64,000 bases of DNA from Pleodorina starrii (Eukaryota > Chlorophyta > Chlorophyceae > Chlamydomonadales > Volvocaceae). This document shows, piece by piece, positions 12,671 to 24,625 of the stretch. A program made the position numbers and the translations under genes. The stretch covers positions 1-64,000 of the forward strand of contig BRXU01000011.1 in NCBI GenBank assembly GCA_030267565.1, read 5' to 3'. Each line of letters begins with the position of its first letter. The first letter of the stretch is position 1. Under the pieces are notes generated by a model. The model was not told where the DNA came from and did not search any database. It was given only the letters and a program-made list of their open reading frames with translations.

Positions 12671-13516
12671 GGTGGTCAGCGGCGGCCGCCGAAGTTTTAA
12701 GAAAAATCAGCAATCCGACACAGCGTGTGCAGTGACTTGCAAAGGTTTACAGTAAGCTGTGATATCCGCTAAAAACTAGCTTTTGTCTGAGAGCTATATG
12801 TATCTTGCGCATCGCCGTACGCATCCCGCAAAATTCTTGTGGACAATCGCGATCAGGCCCCCAAATCGTTGTGGGTTCTCAACTTTTACATTCACGAAGG
12901 GCTTGAACTCTGCATGGGCACATTCAAACTCATTTGCATGGATAGGGTTAAACCTTAAACGCGAGCTCCACGGGTCAGTTGTCATTTTATATATTGCAAT
13001 CCAGCATTTCAGCGACCGGGATGTCTATTGAGGATAGGTGACTTCGTGGCAACCGCTTTGCTTTGCGTTTGCAGTCATGGAGTCAACATTAAAATCCTCC
13101 TAAATTTCAGCCTGCATGCTGCAAATGTGCACCAACTTGCCCCACGTCCTGTCACGTCGGACGATTTGGATCACTGATCCTCTTACATGTCTATAGAACG
13201 CAAAGAGGGAGACTGTGAAGAAGGGTGATTTCCTGTACGACTCGCGCTTCAGGCCCTGAAGTCCTCTGCGAACGCTGTGCATTCCGCAAGACAGGCTGCT
13301 CCGGATCGAGTGTAGTAAAGATATGCGTGCACATTGGGAGATTTAGGCGTATTGGGGAAACGCAATCCAAACCAGTCGTCCGCGCTAGGCTAGGCTTGCC
13401 TCTCATATATCAAGCGCTACCATTTGTCATTTCATTGTACTCGATTGAGATCCAATTGTTGCACGGATTAGAGGCTCTGATCACCCAAGGCCCTAGCTTG
13501 CGCTCTGCTTGCGACC
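12671..13516. promoter_or_regulatory. Divergent promoter region shared by OSB-like gene and STL1
   Basis: The two start codons (12670 on minus, 13517 on plus) face away from each other across 846 bp. No other gene is seen here. Any shared regulation is inferred from geometry alone; no specific element was identified. Confidence 0.55.
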
Positions 13517-16500
13517 ATGCAGCGTCAACTTCCCTCACGGTCTAGCTGCCGTCTTGGCGGACAGCAATCACGGCAATTTAAGCCTTGTAGCTTCAAAATC
13601 AGTAATCGCCAGGAACCAATCACACGTCCTGTCGTCGCAGTGCAAGCCACTGGGCCAGAGCTGGCGAGCATCGCGGACGCGGTGCAGAGCGCTGTGACAG
13701 CAGCCGCAGCTGTGGCGCCAGCGCCTCTGCAGCCTGCGGTCACCACGATCGGCGGCGACATCGCGGCGCTCGCCACTTTGTCGCCCACGCTGCCGGGGTT
13801 GGGCAGGCTGACGGTGCGCCAACTGCCCTCCTTTCCTTCAACAATCGCCCGCCTGCGCCGCACCACCTTCCCACCTCTAAGCCTCAGGCTCAATGCCGAG
13901 GGTCTTACCGGAGTCGTGTGGGCCTCCGCTGGCAGGGATACCCGTGGTTGCCCTGATATATTCATCGCCCAGCATTCCTAGTATGCTTTTTAGGGGCACT
14001 GCACGTATGGCCGCACATGCCCAGTCCAGTCTCCCTCATGCGCCCCGCCCCGCCCCGCTCCGAAACCAATTCCGCAGGCCCTCTACTATTCGCTGTTCTC
14101 CCGACCCAACCCTCTGTGGAACATCTGGGACTTTTATGTGGGCGCACCGCTGACTAATGGCCGCAACAGCCGCTGGAGCAGCGAGGATTTCCAGCTGCGT
14201 GACAAACTGGGTGGCGGCAACTTCGGAATCACGTTTGAGGGACTGCGCCTGACGGTGAGAGGGAGGCGGAGGGTTGGTGGTTGACGCTCGTGTCACGGCG
14301 CATGGAGACAGGGATTTGGTGCGGAGGTGGGGGTTGTGCAGCAGCATGCTGCGCTTTCCGTGCGGTTGCTGAGCTAAGATTGCCGGGGATGTGTGGCTGC
14401 AGTCAGTCAGTCAGTCAGTCAGTCAGTGGGGCCGATGGAGAGGACGGCGAGAGACCGAGTTCTTTGTTTACGGCTGAATGGTTGGGGTCATTCAGCAGTC
14501 AGTCAGTCAGGCGGATGGAGCCGAACAGGCGTCTGCTGATCCGCATCCACCCGATCCGCATCCACACACATTGCCGTTTAAACGCTCTTGTCCCGCCAGT
14601 CGCGGACGCTTTCACCCTCAGAGCCCCGATGCTCAATCAACCCCCGGCAAACACCCTGGCCCAGTGTCATTCCCCGTTCGCCATAGCTGGCTCGCAAAAG
14701 CCTCCCGCGCATCCGAGTCTCGCGTTGGGGGTTCATGCCACCTTCCGTTTGCCCTCTGTGCGCAGTCAGCGCACAAACGCAGGGACGCGGCTCCCTGCCG
14801 CCCCAACCCCCCGTGGCCCCCAACTCCACCGCCGCTGCGCTCCGAGGCTGACCTTTCTCCCCTCCGCCCCCACCCCCACCCCATCCAATCCCCCCCTAAC
14901 CCCAGGCTGATGACCAGCAGGTGACTGTTCGCAGCAAGCTGACTTCGGAGCAGAAGAAGCGGCGGGTGGTGCTCAAGCGGGTCAACATGGACCGCCAGGG
15001 AGTCAGGTGCAGAAGGAGCAGGAGGGGCGGAGGGGCGGAAGGAAGAGGAGGGAGGAGGGAGGGGATTCATGGAAGGAAGGGGCTTAAGAAGCGTACATTA
15101 AAGAAGATTGCGGAGGGACGGGACGCAAGGGAGGAAGGAAGGAAGGAGATCAAGGAGGAAAGGAAGCAAGGAACGAAGCGACCCACGGGTCGGTCCCACA
15201 GAGCACAGGAGGCAAGGGAGACGAAGGGGATGGGGTGGTGACAGCGTGACACGCGGGGGGGGGGTTCGAGGGGGTCGGGCGGTCGATTCGGTGGCGATTA
15301 TTGAACGGACGGGACCAGCGCTCCCGCCCCCTAGCCCCTACCCCTATGTGTTCTGTGAGAGCACGCCGTCAAGTCCACCGGGGACGGGGATGGGTCCCGG
15401 TGCCCAGTCCACCCCGTGGGAACTGGGAAGCCCATGCCGCAATGCGCCCGCCTGGGTCTGGGTCCACAGCGGGAAGGGCGAGGAAGTCGACGTGGGCCGT
15501 GAACCGTGCATCCAGAGGGGGGGGACGGGGGGCGGGGGGAGGGGACGGGGGGCAGGCCCAGCGTGTTGACCGGCGCGGGCTTGCAGGCGCACTGGCGGGC
15601 GTTGCGGCGGATGCGCCTATTAGCCATACCGGCCCGAAACACACCAGCGGGACGGCGCCGGCAGAGGCAGAGGGGCTTGCAGGTCAGGCATCCGCAAGGA
15701 CCGTGCAAGCAGCTCGTCGGGGGTTTGCGAAGAAACGGGCAGATGGGGTTGCGGTGGATGGTTGCGTGGCTGAGGACTGAGCCCTGAATGGCTTGTAGCC
15801 GGGCGCGGCCCTCGCCGCGGCAGCGGCTTGTGTGTGTGTCTGTGTGTGTGGCGATATGCGGATCTGATTCGATCTGACCCGGCCTGCTCCGATATTTTCT
15901 GATCTAACCTGACTCGTGTCTTGCGGTCTGCTGATCAACACCCCGGTGGTGGTGGTGGTTGTGGTCCAGGTCTGACTTTCTGAAGACGGGCACGCTGGCC
16001 AAGGGCAGCGCGGAGACGGGCATGGTGGAGGCGTACATGTGCGCCAAGATCAAGCGCAACCCCATCGCCGCCTCCTCCTGCGCCGAGTACCTGGGCTACT
16101 TCACAAGCAGTGAGTGTCTGTCGGCCTCCCTCTCTCTCTCTCTCTCTCTCTCCCTCTCTGCCTTCCTCCATGCTCCCCTCCCCGCTCCCCCTCCCGTTAC
16201 TTCCTTCCTTACCCCCCTCCCGCCCTCCCGCTCCCGCCCAGCCACTGCCGAGGGCGCCTTCACCAAGGGCAGCCAGTGGCTGGTGTGGAAGTTTGAGAGC
16301 GACGCCACGTTGGGCGACGCGCTGGACGGCCGGCTGGGCCCCTTCCCCGCCTGCCTGGAGGAGTTTATGATGGCGGGCAGGCGGATCCCCGAGAGCACGC
16401 CGCAGGACAAGCGGGACATCAACGTGGGTTAGGGTTGGGGGGCGTAGCGCGTAGGGGCCGGAATGAGCCGCCTTTCCACAGCCCTGGGGGACCTCCTCGA

Positions 16501-18550
16501 TGTTCCGACCCCCCAACCGTTCTCCCTGCCCTTCCGCTCCCTCCCCCTTCCCTCCTCCCTCTCCTTCTCCCCTCCTTCTCCCCTCCTCCCTCTCCGTCCG
16601 CGCAGGTGATCAAGGGCGTGATGCGCCAGGTCCTGACGGGCCTTCGGCGGCTGCACGGACTGGGCATTGTGCACCGGGACATCAAGCCGGAGAACCTGCT
16701 GGTCACTGTGGACGGACAGGTGGGGGAAAGGAGCTGAGGGTTGGGGTGGGTTTGGTGGGGTTTGGGGGGGGGGCAGCAATCCTCGCTGGGCGAAGCCGGG
16801 CGGGGGCGTCGAGGAGGGGGGGGGGTCCAGGAGCATAATAGTACCGGTATGCGGTCGCATGGTGGAGCCCGCATACGCTCCCAAGGAGGGGAGGTTGAGG
16901 GCGGGCAGGCCGGAGGCCGAAGGGAGGGCTGGGAGGGAAGGCGCGACTCAGGGGCCCCTCCCAGCCCAGCCCATGGGACATGCGACGTGGGAGGTCGGTG
17001 GCAGGGGAAGGGTGCAGGGAGGGCGGCGGAGGGTCGGCGGGCTGTGCAGGGAGGTACCGTGGTTTTCCCATTCTTCTTGGGCGTATGCTTACACCCCGAC
17101 TGGCTCCTTTTTAATTCGGATCCGGATCCTTGGATCTCGGCCGTATACGATGGTCGTACGTCCCGCAGGTGAAGATCATCGACTTTGGGGCGGCCGTTGA
17201 CATGTGCACGGGCATCAACTTCAACCCGCTGTACGGCATGCTGGATCCGCGGTACAGCCCACCCGAGGAGCTGGTCATGCCGCAGAGTGAGTGACCCGCG
17301 GGTCGGGGCGCGGCGGGGAGGAGAGGGGGGGTGGGGGTGACGAGGAGAGGAGGGGCCAGGGCTGGGCGGGGCGTGGCGGGGCTCCAGGCTGGGTCGTTGG
17401 GTGTGTGTGTGTTGGAAGCAGGAAAGTCGGCGGCGGCGCTGTTCACAAAATGAAACTACAACGGAGTTGAAGCTTCGTCGGTAACTCTGTTGGCCGGTGC
17501 TCCCGGCCCACGTGCTGATGACGTCACGCGGTCTGAATACCGTACCTCACCGTCCGCCTGGCGCCGCCCTCCGCTACCGCACCCCCACACCATCCCCATC
17601 CCCATCGCCTCCTGGATGTTCATCGCTTTCTTTTATGGCCCCACCCGCTTTCTTCGGCCCCGCCCGCTTTCTTTGGCCCCGCCCGCTTTCTTTGGCCCCA
17701 CCCGCTTTCTTCGGCCCCGCCTGCCCCTCCCTCCCTCCCTCCCTCTCACTGCATCGAAGGCTTCCCGCGCGCTCCCGCTCCCGCTCTGGCTGCGCTGCTG
17801 TCGCCGTTCGCCTGGGTGTACGGCCGACCCGACCTGTTCGATTCGTACACGGCGGGCGTGCTGCTGATGCAGATGTGTGTTCCGGAGCTGCGACCCGTCG
17901 CCAACATCCGTCTCTTTAACACGGAGCTTCGCCAGTACGACAACGACCTCAACCGCTGGCGCATGTACCGGGTGAGTTGGGGTCAGGTGGTGGTCAGGCG
18001 GTGGTGCTGGGCTGTAGCAGCAGAGTTGGGTGGTGGTGGTGGTGGTGGTGGTGCTGATGGTGGTGGTGGTGGTGGTGGTAAAGTTACCGCAGCGGAGACG
18101 GAGACGGCGTTAGCGAACGGACCCGGAACCCAGCAATACTTACCGAACATACCTGTGGTGGTGCCGGTGGTGGTGGTTGGCACAAGCAGGGGTCGCCCCC
18201 CTCCCTCCCGTGGTTTGTTCGGGGCCGCGCAACCCGACCGCGACCCGTCAGAGCGGAACTGTGAGTGGACACAGAAGGAGACGGCCGCGAAAGGGGCTGT
18301 GGCGCTCGGGCTGGGCCGTCGGCCTCAACCGCCCCCTCCCCCCGCCCGCCCGCGCACCCACACCCACATGCACCCGTACGCACCCATTCCCACCTGCAGG
18401 GCCAGAAGTACGATTTCTCGCTGCTGGACCGCAACGGCGGCGCCGGTTGGGACCTGGCCTGCAAGCTCATTACCAAGCGAGACCAGTTCAACCGCGGCCG
18501 CCTCAGCGTCGGCCAGGCGCTGTCGCACCGCTTCTTCCTGCCCGAGTTCT

Positions 18551-18552
<2 letters not shown>
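13517..18552 (+). CDS. STL1: STN8/STL1-type chloroplast thylakoid Ser/Thr protein kinase
   Basis: Nine in-phase exons: 13517–13813, 14078–14254, 14906–15006, 15970–16109, 16242–16423, 16606–16719, 17169–17286, 17760–17971, 18400–18552 (TGA); 497 aa, close to plant STN8. A Ser/Arg-rich transit peptide is followed by a Pro/Ala-rich segment and [12 protein letters not shown]. The kinase has a Gly loop [10 protein letters not shown] (~144–153), catalytic Lys in VVLKRV (~182), HRDIKPEN (Asp ~324), IIDFGAA (Asp ~342), and PPEELVMP in place of APE. The C-lobe ([12 protein letters not shown]…[14 protein letters not shown]) resembles STN8. The paired N-terminal cysteines of the STT7/STN7 branch are absent, which favours STN8/STL1, a kinase of photosystem II core and other thylakoid proteins. 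The acceptor at 17759 is AAG rather than CAG. Confidence 0.88.
17639..17720 (+). repeat. 19-bp intronic tandem repeat (about four units)
   Basis: Units of the form cccc(a/g)cccgctttctt(c/t)gg repeat four times just before the acceptor of the eighth STL1 exon, forming part of its pyrimidine-rich tract. Confidence 0.75.
18018..18080 (+). repeat. (GGT)n microsatellite in last STL1 intron
   Basis: Interrupted GGT/GAT triplets in the intron between 17971 and 18400. Non-coding. Confidence 0.75.

Positions 18553-18582
<30 letters not shown>
18553..18582 (+). repeat. (CAG)n directly after STL1 stop codon
   Basis: About ten AGC/CAG triplets begin immediately after TGA at 18550–18552. Readthrough would add a poly-Ser/poly-Gln/poly-Ala tail; otherwise it is the start of the 3' UTR. 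Confidence 0.8.
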
Positions 18583-18586
<4 letters not shown>

Positions 18587-20599
18587 GTTCTGTTTGCGCC
18601 AAGACATCGGAGCTGAGAGAAGGAGGGAGAGGAGGAGAGAGAGAGAGAGCAGAAGGGAGAGCAGAGCAGAAGGGCCGTTGCTGAGCCAGCCAGCCGGTGT
18701 AGCGCGGTGGCTGGGGCCCAGCCGGACAGGGCTTTGTTTGGCCAGCCACGCGGTCGATCCTCGTGTAAAATCGCCTTAACTTTTCGCCCTTTTTCGCGCT
18801 TGTTCGGGGGTAAAGTGACTCGCTCAGTGGAGTGAGCTGCACCGGGGGTTCGTGAGTCGTCGCGATTAGCTGGACTCCAGCGAGCCCTCGTGCGGTGCGG
18901 CCAGCTGACGCAGCCGAAAGGGGGAGGAGGGGGTGTAGGAAGAGTGCCAGGGCTCGAGGTGGGATCAAGTTGACGCACACCACCTCCAGTAAGATGTAAG
19001 GCTTGTGGTCCATCTCTTAGTTCATGTCGGGTGTTCCTGCCTTGTCAGTGGCAAGTTCATGTGTGTGTGTGAGTGTTATAGAGGAGCTGGGCAGGCGTGG
19101 TACGGCACCTGCCGGTGGTACGGCAAATAGCGAGGTCGAGGGGGACGACTGACGGAGCCCGCCGATCGGCGCCCGCGAGCGAGTGTGGCCGTTCCGTTCG
19201 CTGCTTGCCTGCTCGCGCTTTTGCGAGCTGGAGTAGCAACGGCTGGGGCCGGGGCGTTTTCGGAGCGGTGGGTTCGTTGAGGGTCTGCGACGCCGGGCTG
19301 GGGCACCCAGTCGTCGGGCGCGGATTAGAGGCAGGGGTGTGGCCACGGTGTGTCCGTGGGGCGATACGGGGTAGGTAAGGAAAGAGGCGATCGAGCGGTG
19401 TGCGAAAGGTTTGCGCATTAGTGTTCCGGAGTGCGAGCGGGCCGAAGCGCTGTGGCGGCCAAGACCAGTTTTTGCGGTGGAGAGTCGCATGGACTAACGA
19501 CCCTGGGACCCAGGGCCGTGGGTGCGGGCCGTATCGGTTACGGCGGCGGGCATTGGCACTGTGGAATGGGGCTGTGCCGTGGTGCCGAGGTGGGCGCTTC
19601 TCAGGCCCTGGCGCTGGGGGTGCGTTGGTGCCTGTTGACGATTGTAAGGTTCGTTCGTCGGGTGCGGGAGAGCGGGACCCAGGCAGCCGGGTGTCACCCC
19701 ATAGCGCGTGTGCGGCTCTTGGGGGCAGCGCCATTATCGTTACGTTGGGAGGAAAGGCAGGAGGAAAGACAGGAGAAACAGAGGAGGTGATGAGGTCCTG
19801 GCACTGAGGACCTCGCCTGCCCGCACCATGCGTTTGCTGCTCGTGCACAAATCCACTTGGGCTCAAAAGGAGTGACAGGCAGGAGTGGCAGGCAGGCATT
19901 TATCTTCCAAGGGAAGCAGAGAATGTCTCCGCTGTGCCCCAGGCGTCAGCGCTGTCCGGTGGCTCCTGCCTCTCCGCTACCCCTGCGACTGAATTGTCAG
20001 GAATTGTAGGCTGGCTCGGCACGCAGCCTGGGGTCGTGCCTGGACCCCCACCGCTAACATAGCTCTCGATTGTTATGTTCAATAAGTAGGTCGACGGGCG
20101 ACAGCCGTTCGCAGAAAATGATATAATTTTACGTATGCCAGCACATGCCGGTGTACGAAAGGTTGAGCATGAGTAAGTGCATTGGCCAAGGCGTGGGCGC
20201 GTGGCAACAACAGTTGTTGAGTGATTGATGATATGATGATTTAGGTATTACTGCATCTGGCAACAAGGTTATTCGCGGTGGTGCATTGATCGTCGTCGGT
20301 TCAATGCTGCGGCGACCAGAAGGCTGCGACAGACTGATGACCACTGAATTATGCTGCGTGAACATTTTTTGAGGCTTTTATTATAGACATAAGTCTGTGC
20401 GTGTTATATAATTTATAGTGCAGTTGAGATTGCTTAGGGCTTCGCCTATGCAACGCTCTGGCGCACTGCATATCCGGCCGCGGAAATCGCGAGTAATCCT
20501 CCTTGCAACGCCACATTATATCAGTCATATTGGTATCCAGTTATCCACAACTCTGTTGCATGCGCCTTTGCAACCAGGGCTTTCCCATCAGCAAGCATA
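18583..20599. other. 3' flank of STL1 and 5' flank of OPR-like gene
   Basis: GA-rich tract near 18619–18665, then GC-rich sequence with overlapping open frames on both strands but no recognisable protein, then an AT-richer stretch (about 20050–20450). No gene, tRNA or transposon supported. Confidence 0.5.
18764..18768 (+). terminator. Candidate TGTAA poly(A) signal for STL1
   Basis: TGTAA, the usual green-algal poly(A) signal, lies 212 bp after the stop. A second copy at 18995–18999 is an alternative. Confidence 0.5.
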
Positions 20600-23500
20600 A
20601 TGCTGAGCGGCGGTGGACAACGGCAGCTTTCCACATCCAAGGCATCGGATTCTTTGTTTAGACATGTTCGCTGTTGCAGCACGCCGTCGGTCGATGTTCC
20701 ATCCAGAAATGCGGACAGCAGCCGAGCATTCCAGCGCAGCTCAAGGAAGATGCAGATCCTGCAGGTATCATACAGGGATTACAGTGGAGAGCGTGTTTTC
20801 CGTGTCGGCCAGACCATCAAACCGGGCTCCATAGGGGTGGGGGCGCCGTGGAGCGAAGAGCAAGATACGGCACCTTACGGCATAAGGTCACGCAATGCGC
20901 TCGCGGGAGAACCTCAGCTCCCACGACGTGGTTCGGAGTGCCATTGTGGTTTCGGAGGGTGCCTTTGGAATCTGAGGGGGCGCCGTTGGGGATCTGGAGA
21001 TTGCCTTCGTACCTTTCTGTTGGCGTCACTTCGGGCGTGTCTTGAGGACACCCCTCCCGCTGCAGCCCTGCGGCGTCACACTGACCCCCGCCTCCCTTTG
21101 GGTCGCCCATCCGCCACTGCGTTGCTCGTCGTACGAGCAGGCGGACGAGCACTCATTCTTCTGGGGCCGGCCCGCCCGCGCTGCAGCCACCCAGCAGGCC
21201 GCCATCAGCCCCGCGCCCGCGCCCGCGGCCCCAGCGGCGGTGAACCTCCATCCATCGGGTCCCAGCGCAGTGGTGGCGCCCCGGGTGGTCTCCGTCCCAG
21301 CGTCACGGTTCCACAGCATCGTGGGCGCGATGACGGTTTCGGAGCTGTTGCAAGTGGGTTTCTGCTCGGGTGCCGAATGGGCCGTACCGTTTCGATGCAC
21401 GTATGGCAACCTGCGGCTCCAATCGGCAGCCTTCGAACCCCCCATACGTTCTTGCTGATGAATTATTGGTGGATATTGCTGTTGTTGTTGTTGTTGCTGC
21501 TGCTGCTACTACTATAGTGGGCTCCAGAACCCCCGAAGGGCCATCCGGCCCTTTGCGCACCCCATGCGCACTCGTCCAAGCCGTCCGTGAAAGCCTTCAC
21601 TCAACCGACCAACACATACTTGGCCAAGTTCGCTTCGCGCCGCTCTCACAAACGAGTCAAGCATCCCGCGCACTACCACTTATGTGACTTGACGACCGAC
21701 AACCGGAACCACCTCAACAGGAGCTGCTGGAGGCGTTGGCGGAGGGGGCCGGCGGCGGCGGCGGTGGCGACAGCGGCGGCGGCAGCGGTGGCGGGGCGGG
21801 AGGCGAGCTCCCGGCAGTGGACTCTCTGGGCGGCAGCAGCTGCGCCGCTGGGGCCGTGGCGCTCCCTGCGCATGTTGTGGAGGTGGCGCTTGCCAAGTGG
21901 GTGTATGTGTGTGTTTGTGTGTGTAGGGGGGGGCGGCTGAGGGGCCCGGTAGGGCGGGAGGGGACGGATGGGGAGAACAAGCCAGGAGAGGTGCAGGTAG
22001 CGGGGCGCAGGCCGCAGGGAGAGCGCGGGCGGGGCCGCCACTCCGCCATTATCAAATCATGTCCCACGTCCCCTCCACAACGCGCGCCTCCCCGTCCGCG
22101 TGCTGTACCATGCCGTACAGGACCGCGGGCTGGGCCCTGGACGCCGGCGCCCGAGCCGGCACCGACCCCGAAACCGTACGACAAACCCTGGAGATGCTGC
22201 AGGACAGCCTGATCCGCAGCTGCTTGCACGGCTACAGCCTGGATGACGTGGCGAGCGTGCTGTGGAGCCTGGCCAGCACCCTGGGGGAGTACGGCTGGTC
22301 CAGTACGGCAGGTACCATGGACGTCGTACAGTCCTGGCTGGGCAGCTCCGGAACCGTCGAGGCGCTGGCAGTGGGGCAGGAGGCGGGGCGGTTCTCGTCG
22401 CTGGCATCGCTGCTGTGGGGCTACGCGGCGCTGCTGTTGCGGGCGGGGGAGGGCGGTGTGGAGGCGGCGGCGGCGGCGACGGCGGCGGAGGTGGCGGCGG
22501 CGGCGGGTGGCGGAGGCGGGAGTGAGGTGGCGGGGCCAGGACTGGACGCGCTGGCGCTTCGGGCGGCGGAGCTGATTCGGGCGTACGGCAGTTCGGAGCC
22601 GGTGGCGGCGGTGGAGATGGCGGACGTGGCGTGGGCGCTGTCCATCATTGGCCGCAGGTGGGGGTGCATGGCAGGGTTGCTATCTTCCTTGACGGGAGTA
22701 TCTACGGGCTCAGATATTCGTTGCTCAAATGTTCCAAAAACTTCTATGGATGACGAGAAGTTTTTTGGCTGGGAAGGCCCAAAAGTATCTGTGTGCAGTG
22801 GCCAGATATCAACCGTGACCATGTGCAATGTAGGAACTTGTTTTCAGTATTATCCAGCACAGTTGCTCGGAGCCGAAAACATCTTTTTCGCCGTCGGGAG
22901 GGAGCCGGCGACGTGATTTTATGGGGAAATGGGCTTCCGAAGTTCTATGGATGATCAGATTGTATCGTTAGAATTCTCCCAAAAATTTCCTATTGGACAC
23001 TCAAAATTGTACAAAACACTTCTATAAAATTTTCAATTTTTTGGGCAAATAGATATTTTTATCCTAAGATAGCAACCCTGGTGCATGGGTGTGCGTGGGT
23101 GTGCGTGAGGCGGCGTCGTGGCGAGGGCGGATGGGAGGGTGGGCGGGTGGGCGTGGAATCATGCGTCGTCACAAAAGAGGGGCGTTGACCGTATTGAAGG
23201 GAAAATATATAAGAAAGAGGCTGGCGCAGCCACGACCTCTCGCAGTGGCACCAGTGGAAGGCCCGAGTTACCCGAGTGGATTGACAAATTGGGTCAAAGT
23301 CGGTGAGTTGCGAGTCCACGTCAGCGGCGACGGCCACCGCCACCCCTCAATGTCCAGCCCCCCCCGGCCCGCTGCACTGCACTGCACTGCACTGCACTGC
23401 ACCACGGGCCCGCTGGCCCGCTGACTTTACTCTTCCGAAGGTCAGGAACCCGCTGTAATAACATCCCAACGGCCCCAGCGGCCCAGCGGTCTTCCCCTCT

Positions 23501-24594
23501 TCCTCGCGGCGCCGACCCCCCTCCCCTTCCCTGTTCCCTCCCGCCCGCCTCCGGTACCCGTACTGTCCTTCCTTACCCCTCCTGCGCACCCCGTCCCATT
23601 CACCCATTCACCCATCCACGCATCCACGCACTCCGGTCACGCATTCCCTTCAGGTCCCCCGCCGTGGCGCAGCTGGCCGAGGCGGTTGCGCACGAGGTGT
23701 ACCGGCAGCTGTCCAACCGCTCCAGCCTGCACGCGCCCTTCGAGGCGGGGGAGCTGGTCAAGGTGGTGCGGGCGTATGCGGACATGCGGCTGGCGGGGGC
23801 GGACGGTGAGGAGGGAGGGGGAAGAGGTGGGGTGTGGGGTGTGGGGTTGGGGTTGGGGTTTGGGGATGGGGATGGGGTTGGGGATGGGTAGCGGTAGCTC
23901 GACTTGATGGAACGGGAGGGAGGTGGGGATGGGCCGGGGCTGTGCGGAGTGGGGTGGGGTAGGGTTAACAAAGATGTTTTCGCAGCGGTGGAAAGGGGCT
24001 GCGCGGGACTCTTGCGGGTTGGCTGGCTGGGTCGCTGGGCCACTGGGAGTAGCCGTATTCTCTAAGGGCCCAGAAAAAAAAGGTGAGGCGGGTACACCAG
24101 GCAAGGGCCTTATCCCCCGCCGGTGGAAAGGCGCGACACCGGCCCCTTCCCCTCGCCGCTGCCCCAGCCACACCTTTTCAGACCCTTCGACTGCTCGCCG
24201 ACTGCTCGCCGCACCCTGCGTATTTTGCTGCCTGCGCCTTGCCCGTACGGCAACGCAGGTTCGGTACCGCGCATGCTTGATGCGGTTGGTGGCCACGTGG
24301 CCAAGCGCATCCGCGGTCGTCACGTGGGTGCCATCACCCGACCTGCTGACTGTGCAGAGCTCCTCCGGGTGCGTGGATGGCTGGCTGGCTGGCTGGATAG
24401 GTCGACGGCTGGCTGGTTGGCTGGCTGGTTGGGCGCCGGGCTGGCTGGCTGGTTGGGGTGGCTGCTTGGTTGGCTGGTTGGGAGGATGGCTGACTCGCTG
24501 GGCCCTTCCAAACTGGCTTGCTTACTGGGTACTGTGTATGGCTGATAGGAAGACTGTCGCCTTCCCCCCTCAGAGGCCACCTCCCCCCTCAGCC

Positions 24595-24625
<31 letters not shown>

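Noticed and set aside
13517..18552. STT7/STN7 state-transition kinase
   Set aside because: The N-terminal redox cysteine pair is absent, the length is STN8-like, and the C-lobe ends soon after the kinase domain rather than with the long STT7 tail.
18084..19013. Long minus-strand frame over the STL1 3' end
   Set aside because: Shadow of the GC-rich coding exon and 3' UTR, without splice logic or recognisable motifs.
22672..23080. Coding content inside the hAT element
   Set aside because: The plus-strand frame that enters it is read-through from the upstream exon past its donor; no transposase motif is present.
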